DNA of 64,000 nucleotides from Aurantimonas sp. HBX-1. Its GTDB lineage: Bacteria > Pseudomonadota > Alphaproteobacteria > Rhizobiales > Rhizobiaceae. A model generated the notes under the pieces. It saw only the letters and a list, made by a program, of their open reading frames with translations. It was not told the origin of the DNA and did not search any database. Location: positions 1,749,501 through 1,813,500 of the forward strand of contig NZ_CP090066.1 of the NCBI RefSeq assembly GCF_021391535.1, given 5' to 3'. Both the position numbers and the translations under genes were made by a program. How positions within the stretch are numbered: position 1 is the first letter of the stretch; each line of letters begins with the position of its first letter. Shown piece by piece: positions 1 to 7,714 of the stretch.

Positions 1-90
1 TGGAAGGTGTTCCTGCCGATCTCGCTGGCGATGGTGGTGATTGTCGCCTTCGTGCTGCAGTTCATGGGCTGGGGCCCGGTGGTCCTATGA
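1..90 (+). CDS. nuoH: NADH-quinone oxidoreductase subunit H, C-terminal end (partial)
   Basis: Only the last 29 codons are in the window. They encode a hydrophobic helix starting WKVFLPISLAMVVIVAFVLQ and ending GWGPVVL, which matches the last membrane helix of NuoH/ND1. NuoH is the membrane subunit of respiratory complex I that lines the quinone channel next to the hydrophilic arm. The gene runs in from the left edge, and its stop codon overlaps the start of the next ORF in an ATGA. The assignment rests on this terminal helix and on nuoI-N following in order. Confidence 0.88.
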   Translation, partial: WKVFLPISLAMVVIVAFVLQFMGWGPVVL

Positions 91-308
91 CCGACCCGGC
101 GCTCATCGGTGCCCTTGTCGGTCTCGTCATCGGCGTCGGCGACTTCTTCCTGCTCGGCTACATGCGGGACATGATGGCGCGTCGGCGCTCTTCGGAGCCG
201 GTCGGCCCCAGCCTGGCGCTGCAAGTGGCGCGGTTCTCGCAGCTAATTCTCTTTCCGGTCGTCGGCTGGTTCGTCGGCCCGGTCATTGCCTCGAACATGG
301 GAGGCTAG
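87..308 (+). CDS. Small membrane protein inside the nuo operon (73 aa, unknown)
   Basis: I do not recognise this protein. It is 73 aa and starts on an ATG that overlaps the nuoH stop codon, so it is translationally coupled within the complex I operon and ends 6 bp before nuoI. Residues 6-26 form a glycine-rich hydrophobic helix. A basic loop follows (residues about 30-35, MARRRSS), and residues about 46-68 form a second hydrophobic segment, giving a two-helix hairpin. Most nuo operons go straight from nuoH to nuoI, so this is an insertion. It could be a complex I accessory or assembly factor, but nothing beyond its position supports that. Coding potential is supported by tight packing and clean hydrophobic patterning. 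Confidence 0.72.
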   Translation: MTDPALIGALVGLVIGVGDFFLLGYMRDMMARRRSSEPVGPSLALQVARFSQLILFPVVGWFVGPVIASNMGG

Positions 309-314
309 GTCTTC

Positions 315-806
315 ATGAACGCCATCGCCCAGACCGTCCGGTCGCTGTTCCTCGTCGAGTTCGTGAAGGCCTTCGGCCTGTCGATGCGGTACTTCTTCGC
401 GCCCAAGGCGACCGTGAACTACCCGTTCGAGAAGAACCCGGTGAGCCCGCGCTTCCGCGGCGAGCACGCGCTGCGGCGCTATCCGAACGGCCAGGAGCGC
501 TGCATCGCCTGCAAGCTGTGCGAGGCGATCTGCCCGGCCCAGGCGATCACCATCGAGGCCGGCCCGCGCCGCAACGACGGCACCCGCCGCACGGTGCGCT
601 ACGACATCGACATGGTGAAGTGCATCTATTGCGGCTTCTGCCAGGAGGCCTGCCCGGTTGACGCGATCGTCGAGGGGCCGAATTTCGAGTTCGCGACCGA
701 GACCCGGGAAGAGCTCTATTACGACAAGGAGCGGCTGCTCGCCAACGGCGACCGCTGGGAGCGGGAACTCGCCCGCAACATTGCGCTCGACGCGCCTTAC
801 CGTTAA
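315..806 (+). CDS. nuoI: NADH-quinone oxidoreductase subunit I
   Basis: NuoI (TYKY/Nqo9) carries iron-sulfur clusters N6a and N6b, which pass electrons from the peripheral arm toward the quinone site of complex I. The 163-aa protein has two complete CxxCxxCxxxCP motifs, with cysteines at about 63/66/69/73 and 103/106/109/113, typical of an 8Fe-8S ferredoxin-like subunit. The length matches alphaproteobacterial NuoI. It lies 6 bp after the 73-aa ORF and is followed by a 127-bp gap with a GC-rich hairpin before nuoJ. Confidence 0.97.
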   Translation: MNAIAQTVRSLFLVEFVKAFGLSMRYFFAPKATVNYPFEKNPVSPRFRGEHALRRYPNGQERCIACKLCEAICPAQAITIEAGPRRNDGTRRTVRYDIDMVKCIYCGFCQEACPVDAIVEGPNFEFATETREELYYDKERLLANGDRWERELARNIALDAPYR

Positions 807-888
807 TCGGCGGGGGCGATGCGCCCCGGCCCGCACCCCTGAATCCGCCTGCGGTAGCAGCTGCCGCCGGCACCCGACTTTCCGAGGC

Positions 889-906
889 GGCGGCCTGCCG
901 GCCGCC
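889..906 (+). other. GC-rich stem-loop in the nuoI-nuoJ gap
   Basis: The 127-bp gap between nuoI and nuoJ is the largest inside this operon. It holds a perfect 7-bp inverted repeat, GGCGGCC at 889-895 and GGCCGCC at 900-906, around a TGCC loop. No T-tract follows, so it is not an intrinsic terminator. It might protect or process the operon mRNA, which is inference only. Confidence 0.35.
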
Positions 907-933
907 TGAAAGACCACCACAAGGAGCCCGACC

Positions 934-1551
934 ATGCTGGGCCTTCCGGCACTGTTCTTCTACGTCTTCGCGCTGATCGCGGTCGGTGCCGCCCTGATGG
1001 TCGTGTTCGCGCGCAATCCGGTGCACTCGGTGCTCTTCCTGATCCTCACCTTCGTCGCCGCGGCCGGGCTGTTCCTGCTCGTCGGGGCGGAGTTCCTGGC
1101 GCTGATCCTCATCGTCGTCTATGTCGGCGCCGTCGCGATCCTGTTCCTGTTCGTGGTGATGATGCTCGACCTCGATTTCGGGCGGATGAAGCAGGGCGCG
1201 CTGAAATATGCGCCGATCGGGGCGATCATCGGCATGGTGCTGCTCGCCGAGCTGATCATCGCGGTCACCGGCAACTACTACGACCCGCAGCTGTCCGCCG
1301 CCACGGCGATGCCGATGCTGCCGGTCGCCGCGATGTCGAACATCGAACAGCTCGGGAGCGTGCTCTACACGCGCTACATCCTGTTCTTCCAGCTCGCCGG
1401 ACTGATCCTCTTCGTCGCGATGATCGGGGCGATCGTCCTGACGCTGCGCCACAAGGAAGGGCTGAAGCGCCAGTCGATCCCGACGCAGGTCGCGCGCAAC
1501 CCGGCTACCGCCATCGAGATCCGCAAGGTCGAGAGCGGCAAGGGCATCTGA
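934..1551 (+). CDS. nuoJ: NADH-quinone oxidoreductase subunit J
   Basis: NuoJ (ND6) is a small membrane subunit of complex I. The 205-aa product has five hydrophobic helices, and the third contains the conserved ND6 stretch around LILIVVYVGAVAILFLFVVM. That stretch is followed by MLDLDF, the usual end of the helix with the pi-bulge implicated in coupling. The C-terminus is a charged tail (LRHKEGLKRQ onward) as in Rhizobiales NuoJ. An AAGGAGCCC ribosome site precedes the ATG. It is followed by nuoK after 17 bp. Confidence 0.97.
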   Translation: MLGLPALFFYVFALIAVGAALMVVFARNPVHSVLFLILTFVAAAGLFLLVGAEFLALILIVVYVGAVAILFLFVVMMLDLDFGRMKQGALKYAPIGAIIGMVLLAELIIAVTGNYYDPQLSAATAMPMLPVAAMSNIEQLGSVLYTRYILFFQLAGLILFVAMIGAIVLTLRHKEGLKRQSIPTQVARNPATAIEIRKVESGKGI

Positions 1552-1568
1552 GAGCGAAGGAATTGGCA

Positions 1569-1877
1569 ATGGAAGTCGGTCTCGGACACTACCTCACAGT
1601 CGGCGCGATCCTGTTCGTCACGGGCGTCTTCGGCATCTTCATGAACCGCAAGAACATCATCACGATCCTGATGTCGGTCGAGCTGATCCTGCTCGCCGTT
1701 AACATCAACTTCGTGGCGTTCTCGGCCTTCCTCAACGACCTCGTCGGGCAGGTCTTCGCGCTCTTCGTGCTGACCGTCGCGGCCGCCGAAGCGGCGATCG
1801 GCCTCGCCATCCTGGTGGTCTTCTTCCGTATCCGCGGCTCCATCGCCGTCGACGACGTCAACACGATGAAAGGCTGA
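1569..1877 (+). CDS. nuoK: NADH-quinone oxidoreductase subunit K
   Basis: NuoK (ND4L) is a three-helix proton-channel subunit of complex I. I chose the ATG at 1569 (MEVGLGHYLTV). It gives 102 aa, the usual NuoK length, and lies 8 bp after GAAGG. An in-frame TTG at 1563 would add two residues. The two conserved membrane glutamates are visible, in MSVELILLAVN (about residue 36) and in AAAEAAIGLA (about residue 72). The next gene, nuoL, starts 6 bp downstream. Confidence 0.97.
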   Translation: MEVGLGHYLTVGAILFVTGVFGIFMNRKNIITILMSVELILLAVNINFVAFSAFLNDLVGQVFALFVLTVAAAEAAIGLAILVVFFRIRGSIAVDDVNTMKG

Positions 1878-1883
1878 TCGAGC

Positions 1884-3872
1884 GTGTATCAGATCATCGT
1901 CCTGCTGCCGCTCGCCGGCTTCCTCGTCGCCGGCCTGTTCGGCAACGCCATCGGCGCCAAGGCCGCCGAGTACATCACCTCGGCCTTCCTGATCGTCGCT
2001 GCGGCGCTGTCGTGGTTCGCCTTCGTCACCTTCGGCTTCGGCGAGGGCGAGACGCTGCGCATCCCGCTGCTGACGTGGATTCAGTCCGGGGGACTCGACG
2101 TCGACTGGTCGCTGCGGATCGACCGGCTGACCCTCGTCATGCTGGTGGTGGTCAACACCGTCTCGGCCTTGGTGCACGTCTACTCGATCGGCTACATGCA
2201 CCACGACCCGCACCGGCCGCGCTTCTTCGCCTATCTGTCGCTGTTCACCTTCGCCATGCTGATGCTGGTGACCTCGAACAATCTCGTGCAGATGTTCTTC
2301 GGCTGGGAGGGCGTCGGCCTGGCGTCCTATCTGCTGATCGGCTTCTGGTACAAGAAGCCGTCGGCCAACGCCGCCGCGATGAAGGCCTTCGTCGTCAACC
2401 GCGTCGGCGACTTCGGCTTCGTCCTCGGCATCTTCGGCGTCTACGTGCTGTTCGGCTCGGTCAGTCTCGACACGATCTTCGCGGGTGCGGCGGATCTCGC
2501 CGCGCAGATGGGCGGGGAGGGTGCCGAGGCCGCGACCGCGGTGGGCGAGCCGGTGCTGAGCTTCGCCGGCTACGCGCTCGGCATGGGCGCGGCGCTGACG
2601 ACGGTCTGCCTGCTGCTGTTCATGGGCGCCATGGGCAAGTCGGCCCAGATCGGCCTGCACACCTGGCTGCCGGACGCGATGGAAGGCCCGACCCCGGTCT
2701 CGGCGCTGATCCATGCGGCGACGATGGTCACTGCCGGCGTCTTCCTCGTCGCACGCATGTCGCCGCTCTTCGAGCTCAGCCACACCGCGCTCACCGTCGT
2801 GACCTTCGTCGGCGCCACCACCGCGATCTTCGCGGCGACGGTCGGCCTCGTGCAGAACGACATCAAGCGCGTCATCGCCTACTCGACCTGTTCGCAGCTC
2901 GGCTACATGTTCGTGGCGCTCGGCGTTGGCGCCTACAGCGTCGCGATCTTCCACCTGTTCACCCACGCCTTCTTCAAGGCGCTGCTGTTCCTCGGCGCCG
3001 GCTCGGTGATCCATGCCGTCTCCGACGAGCAGGACATGCGCCGCATGGGCGGGCTCCGGAAGCACATCCCGAAGACCTACTGGATGATGGTGATCGGCAC
3101 GCTCGCCCTGACCGGCTTCCCGTTCACCGCCGGCTATTTCTCCAAGGACGCGATCATCGAGGCGGCCTTCGTCGGCCACAACAGCATGGCCATGTATGGC
3201 TGGGGCATGACGGTGTTCGCCGCGCTGCTGACCAGCTTCTACTCGTGGCGGCTGATCTTCATGACCTTCCACGGCAAGCCGCGCGCGTCGGCCGACGTCA
3301 TGCACCACATCCATGAATCGCCGCCGGTGATGCTCGTGCCGCTCTACGTGCTGGCCGTCGGTGCGCTGTTCGCCGGCATCGTCTTTGCCGACGCCTTCAT
3401 CGACGGCGGCTACGACGCCTTCTGGCTCAGCGCCCTGTTCACCGGGCCGGAGAACCACGTTCTCCACGACATGCACGAGATATCGTTCGGGATCGTCATC
3501 CTGCCGACGGTGCTGATGGCGGTGGGCTTCGCGCTGGCCTGGCTGTTCTACATCCGCTCGCCGGAGCGGCCGCGGCAGCTCGCCGAGCGTCATCACGGCC
3601 TCTACCAGTTCCTGCTCAACAAGTGGTATTTCGACGAGCTCTACAACTTCCTGTTCGTCCGCCCGGCGATCGCGCTCGGCCGCATCCTCTGGCGGGTGGG
3701 CGACGGGCGGATCATCGACGGGATGGGGCCTGACGGCGTCTCGGCGCGGGTGCTCGACGTGACCAACCGGGTCGTGCGGCTGCAGACCGGCTATCTCTAC
3801 CATTACGCCTTCGCGATGCTGATCGGCGTCGCGGCGCTGGTCACCTGGACGATGCTCGGGGGAGCCAATTGA
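1884..3872 (+). CDS. nuoL: NADH-quinone oxidoreductase subunit L
   Basis: NuoL (ND5) is the distal antiporter-like proton pump of complex I and carries the long lateral helix. The 662-aa product starts on GTG (MYQIIVLLPLAGF). It has about 16 membrane segments, the antiporter signature HTWLPDAMEGPTPVSALIHA, and a lysine-containing helix around ALTGFPFTAGYFSKDAI. The C-terminal amphipathic helix region contains LLNKWYFDELYN. Length is as expected. Its TGA overlaps the nuoM ATG by one base. Confidence 0.98.
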   Translation: MYQIIVLLPLAGFLVAGLFGNAIGAKAAEYITSAFLIVAAALSWFAFVTFGFGEGETLRIPLLTWIQSGGLDVDWSLRIDRLTLVMLVVVNTVSALVHVYSIGYMHHDPHRPRFFAYLSLFTFAMLMLVTSNNLVQMFFGWEGVGLASYLLIGFWYKKPSANAAAMKAFVVNRVGDFGFVLGIFGVYVLFGSVSLDTIFAGAADLAAQMGGEGAEAATAVGEPVLSFAGYALGMGAALTTVCLLLFMGAMGKSAQIGLHTWLPDAMEGPTPVSALIHAATMVTAGVFLVARMSPLFELSHTALTVVTFVGATTAIFAATVGLVQNDIKRVIAYSTCSQLGYMFVALGVGAYSVAIFHLFTHAFFKALLFLGAGSVIHAVSDEQDMRRMGGLRKHIPKTYWMMVIGTLALTGFPFTAGYFSKDAIIEAAFVGHNSMAMYGWGMTVFAALLTSFYSWRLIFMTFHGKPRASADVMHHIHESPPVMLVPLYVLAVGALFAGIVFADAFIDGGYDAFWLSALFTGPENHVLHDMHEISFGIVILPTVLMAVGFALAWLFYIRSPERPRQLAERHHGLYQFLLNKWYFDELYNFLFVRPAIALGRILWRVGDGRIIDGMGPDGVSARVLDVTNRVVRLQTGYLYHYAFAMLIGVAALVTWTMLGGAN

Positions 3873-5380
3873 TGACCGACTGGCCGATCCTCTCGACCGT
3901 CACGTTCCTGCCGCTGGTCGGGGCGCTGCTGATCCTGTTCATCCGCGACGACAACGACCTGGCGCGCCGCAACATCCGTGCGGTGGCGCTGTGGACGACG
4001 GCGTTCACCTTCGTCCTGTCGCTGTGGATCTGGGTGGATTTCGACCCGACCGTCGCCGGCTTCCAGATGGTCGAGCAGGCCGACTGGCTGGGCGGCGGCA
4101 TCACCTACCATATGGGCGTCGACGGCATTTCCATGCTGTTCGTCATCCTTACGACCTTCCTGATGCCGATCTGCATCCTCGCCAGCACCGAGTCGGTACA
4201 GTTCCGGGTGAAGGAGTACATGATCGCGTTCCTCGTGCTGGAGACGCTGGTCATCGGCGTGTTCTGCGCGCTCGACCTCGTGCTGTTCTACGTGTTCTTC
4301 GAGGGCGGCCTGATCCCGATGTTCCTGATCATCGGCGTGTGGGGCGGCAAGCGGCGGATCTACGCGAGCTACAAGTTCTTCCTCTACACCTTCCTCGGCT
4401 CGGTGCTGATGCTCGTCGCCATCATGGCGATGTACTGGGATGCCGGCACGACCTCGATCCCGGACCTGCTGGCGCACCAGTTCCCGGCATCGATGCAGCC
4501 CTGGCTGTGGTTCGCCTTCTTCGCCTCCTTCGCGGTGAAGATGCCGATGTGGCCGGTCCACACGTGGCTTCCCGACGCGCACGTGGAGGCGCCGACGGCG
4601 GGCTCGGTGATCCTGGCGGGCATCCTCCTGAAGCTCGGCGGCTACGGCTTCCTGCGCTTCTCGCTGCCGATGTTCCCGCTGGCCTCGGCCGACTTCGCGC
4701 CGTTCGTCTACACGCTGTCGGTCGTCGCGATCATCTACACCTCGCTGGTCGCGCTGGTGCAGACGGACATCAAGAAGCTGATCGCCTATTCGTCGGTGGC
4801 GCACATGGGCTTCGTGACCATGGGCATCTTCGCCGCCAACCAGCAGGGCGTCGAGGGAGCGATCTTCCAGATGCTTTCGCATGGCCTGGTCTCCGGCGCG
4901 CTGTTCCTCTGCGTCGGCGTCATCTACGACCGCATGCACACCCGGGAGATCGCGGCCTATGGCGGGCTCGTCAGCCGCATGCCGAACTACGCGGTGGTGA
5001 TGCTGATCTTCACCATGGCCAATGTCGGCCTGCCGGGCACCAGCGGCTTCGTCGGCGAGTTCCTGACGCTGATCGGCGTCTTCCAGGTGAACTCGTGGGT
5101 GGCGATCTTCGCCGCCACCGGCGTGATCCTCTCGGCGGCCTACGCGCTCTGGCTGTACCGCCGGGTGATCTACGGCGTGCTGGAGAAGGAGAGCCTGCGC
5201 TCGATCCTCGACCTGTCGCGGCGTGAGAAGCTGCTGCTCTATCCGCTGGTCGCTCTCATCATCTTCTTCGGCGTCTATCCGATGCCGGTCTTCAACGTGA
5301 CTGCCGTCTCGGTCGAGAATCTGGTCAGCGGCTACACGGCAGCGCTCGAATCCGCCTCGGCGGTCGCTCGGGCGCAGTAA
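3872..5380 (+). CDS. nuoM: NADH-quinone oxidoreductase subunit M
   Basis: NuoM (ND4) is the second antiporter-like proton-pumping subunit. I start it at the ATG at 3872 (MTDWPILSTVTFLP), which shares its A with the nuoL stop (TGATG). A TTG three bases upstream is also open. The 502-aa protein has about 14 helices, the motif HTWLPDAHVEAPTAGSVILA, the following KLGGYG, and the channel helix around TDIKKLIAYSSVAHMGF. All are diagnostic of ND4-type subunits. Confidence 0.98.
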   Translation: MTDWPILSTVTFLPLVGALLILFIRDDNDLARRNIRAVALWTTAFTFVLSLWIWVDFDPTVAGFQMVEQADWLGGGITYHMGVDGISMLFVILTTFLMPICILASTESVQFRVKEYMIAFLVLETLVIGVFCALDLVLFYVFFEGGLIPMFLIIGVWGGKRRIYASYKFFLYTFLGSVLMLVAIMAMYWDAGTTSIPDLLAHQFPASMQPWLWFAFFASFAVKMPMWPVHTWLPDAHVEAPTAGSVILAGILLKLGGYGFLRFSLPMFPLASADFAPFVYTLSVVAIIYTSLVALVQTDIKKLIAYSSVAHMGFVTMGIFAANQQGVEGAIFQMLSHGLVSGALFLCVGVIYDRMHTREIAAYGGLVSRMPNYAVVMLIFTMANVGLPGTSGFVGEFLTLIGVFQVNSWVAIFAATGVILSAAYALWLYRRVIYGVLEKESLRSILDLSRREKLLLYPLVALIIFFGVYPMPVFNVTAVSVENLVSGYTAALESASAVARAQ

Positions 5381-5399
5381 CAGCGGGAACGGAACGCCT

Positions 5400-6842
5400 A
5401 TGCTTTCGGACATGTTGGCCACGAGCCTTCCGATCGTCGCTCCCGAGCTGATCATGGCGGTCGGCGCGATGCTGCTGCTGATGATCGGGGTCTTCACCGG
5501 GGAGCGGAGCGCCCAGACCGTCACCGGCCTGTCGGTGGCGCTGATCATCATCGCCGGCCTGTGGCTGGTGCTGGTGACGCCGCTCGGCGTGGCCTTCGGC
5601 GGCTCCTTCATCCTCGACCCGTTTGCCGTGTTCATGAAGGTGCTGGTGCTGATCGGCGCGGCGGCGGCGGTGGTGATGTCCGTCGGCTTTGCCGAGAGCG
5701 AGCGCTTCAACCGCTTCGAGTTCCCGGTGCTGATCGTCCTGTCGACCACCGGCATGATGGTGATGGTCTCGGCGGGGGACATGATCGGCCTCTATCTCGG
5801 GCTCGAGCTGCAGTCGCTGGCGATCTACGTCCTGGCGGCGATCAACCGCGATTCCGTCCGCTCGACCGAGGCGGGCCTGAAATACTTCGTCCTGGGCGCG
5901 CTGTCCTCGGGCATGCTGCTCTATGGCGCCTCGCTGATCTACGGCTTTACCGGGCAGATCGAGTTCGATGCGATCGCGGCGGCGGTGACCGGCGGCGAGC
6001 GCTCGCTCGGCGTCATCGTCGGCCTGGTCTTCGTCCTGGCCGGCCTTGCCTTCAAGATCTCGGCCGTGCCGTTCCACATGTGGACGCCGGATGTCTACGA
6101 GGGCGCGCCGACGCCGATCACGGCCTTCATGGCCGGCGCGCCGAAGGTCGCCGCCATGGCGCTGCTGACCCGCTTCACCGTGCAGGGCTTCGGACCGCTT
6201 TCGGTCGACTGGCAGCAGGTGCTGGTGTTCATCTCGATCGCCTCGATGGCATTCGGGGCTTTCGCCGCCATCGGCCAGCGCAACATCAAGCGGCTGATGG
6301 CCTACTCGTCGATCAGCCACATGGGCTACGCGCTGGTCGGCCTGTCCGCCGGAACGGCCGAGGGCGTGCGGGGCGTGCTGCTCTACATGGCGATCTATCT
6401 CGCCATGACGCTCGGCTCCTTCGCGGTGATCCTCGCAATGCGCCGCCGGGACGGGATGGTCGAGGACATCGACGATCTCGCCGGCCTGTCGAGGACCAAC
6501 CCCGCGATGGCGCTGTTCCTGACCATCCTGATGCTGTCGCTGGCAGGCCTGCCGCCGCTCGCCGGGTTCTTCGCCAAGTACTTCGTGTTCATGGCGGCGG
6601 TCGAGGCCGGGCTCTACGCGCTCGCGGTGATCGGCGTTCTCGCCAGCGTCGTCGGCCTCTACTACTACCTGCGGATCGTCAAGGTGATGTGGTTCGACGA
6701 GGCCGTGGAGGATTTCGTCCCGATGGCGATGGAGCTGCGCGTCGTGCTCGGCATCTCGGCGCTGTTCATCTTCCCGGTCTATCTGCTGGTCGGCGGTCCG
6801 ATCTTCGCCGCCGCCGAGGCGGCGGCCCGGACCTTCTTCTGA
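5400..6842 (+). CDS. nuoN: NADH-quinone oxidoreductase subunit N
   Basis: NuoN (ND2) is the third antiporter-like subunit of complex I and the usual last gene of the nuo operon. The 480-aa product has about 14 hydrophobic helices. It contains HMWTPDVYEGAPTPITAFMA, with the following lysine (APKVAAM), and NIKRLMAYSSISHMGYALVG. The ATG lies 19 bp after the nuoM stop. Only 2 bp separate it from birA, so birA is probably cotranscribed with the respiratory genes. Confidence 0.98.
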   Translation: MLSDMLATSLPIVAPELIMAVGAMLLLMIGVFTGERSAQTVTGLSVALIIIAGLWLVLVTPLGVAFGGSFILDPFAVFMKVLVLIGAAAAVVMSVGFAESERFNRFEFPVLIVLSTTGMMVMVSAGDMIGLYLGLELQSLAIYVLAAINRDSVRSTEAGLKYFVLGALSSGMLLYGASLIYGFTGQIEFDAIAAAVTGGERSLGVIVGLVFVLAGLAFKISAVPFHMWTPDVYEGAPTPITAFMAGAPKVAAMALLTRFTVQGFGPLSVDWQQVLVFISIASMAFGAFAAIGQRNIKRLMAYSSISHMGYALVGLSAGTAEGVRGVLLYMAIYLAMTLGSFAVILAMRRRDGMVEDIDDLAGLSRTNPAMALFLTILMLSLAGLPPLAGFFAKYFVFMAAVEAGLYALAVIGVLASVVGLYYYLRIVKVMWFDEAVEDFVPMAMELRVVLGISALFIFPVYLLVGGPIFAAAEAAARTFF

Positions 6843-6844
6843 CG

Positions 6845-7642
6845 GTGGCTGCGACCTCTTCGGCGCACCGACGGCTGGCTCTCGGCGAAGTCACCTCCAC
6901 CAACAGCGTGGCGCTGGAAGCCGCCCGCTCCGGCGATCCCGGCCCGCTCTGGGTCACCGCCGAGCGGCAGTCGGAGGGCCGGGGCCGGCGGGGGCGCAGC
7001 TGGGTCTCGGAGCCGGGCAATCTCTACGCCAGCCTGCTGACCATCGACCCGGCACCGCTGGAGCATCTGTCGAAGCTGCCGTTGGTCGCCTCGCTCGGGA
7101 TTCGCGACGGTCTGGCCCAAATTCTGCCCGACCGGGCGACGGTCGCCGTGAAATGGCCGAACGACGTGCTGATCGGCGGCGCCAAGGCGGTCGGTATCCT
7201 GCTGGAGAGCGAACGCCTGCCGGATGGCCGAATGGCGGTGGTCATCGGTTGCGGGGTCAACGTTTCACTGATACCCGATGAGGCTCCGTATCCGGTCACC
7301 AGCCTCGCGCGGGAAGGGGCCGGCGAATTCGCGCTCGATGCCGTGTTCGCGGCCGTTGCCGCGGGTCTCGCCGAGTCGCTCGGCCGCTTCAATCGCGGGC
7401 GTGGCTTCGACAGGGTCCGCCGGGAATGGCTGGCGAGCGCCGTCGGTGTCGGTGCGGTGTGCCGGGTCGCGATGGCGGACCGGACGCTGACCGGACGGTT
7501 CGAGGCGCTCGACGAGGAGGGTCGGCTGATCCTCCTGCGCGAGGACCAAACGCGCATGGCGATTTCCGCCGGCGACCTGTTTTTTCTGGAGGCAGATGCC
7601 CGAAAGGCGCCCTCCGGCATGGCGGCCCAGCCGTCACGTTGA
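6845..7642 (+). CDS. birA: Biotin--[acetyl-CoA-carboxylase] ligase
   Basis: This enzyme attaches biotin to the carrier lysine of AccB (encoded at 47784-48248 here) through biotinyl-AMP. The GTG at 6845, two bases after the nuoN stop, gives 265 aa. The biotin-binding loop EGRGRRGRSW and KWPNDV, together with GCGVNV, are the class signature. There is no N-terminal helix-turn-helix, so this is a group I ligase with no repressor role, as in most alphaproteobacteria. The C-terminal cap domain ends near FFLEA. Position after nuoN is common in Rhizobiales. Confidence 0.95.
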   Translation: MAATSSAHRRLALGEVTSTNSVALEAARSGDPGPLWVTAERQSEGRGRRGRSWVSEPGNLYASLLTIDPAPLEHLSKLPLVASLGIRDGLAQILPDRATVAVKWPNDVLIGGAKAVGILLESERLPDGRMAVVIGCGVNVSLIPDEAPYPVTSLAREGAGEFALDAVFAAVAAGLAESLGRFNRGRGFDRVRREWLASAVGVGAVCRVAMADRTLTGRFEALDEEGRLILLREDQTRMAISAGDLFFLEADARKAPSGMAAQPSR

Positions 7643-7714
7643 ATTTGGACTGAGAACGAAACCCACCGAGCGCGGCCCTGCCGCGCCGTGACATGACGCG
7701 AAAGAAGAAACAGC

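Noticed and set aside
7643..7714. Absence of coaX (type III pantothenate kinase) between birA and rnj.
   Set aside because: Some relatives carry coaX there, but others do not, so the absence is not informative without the rest of the genome.
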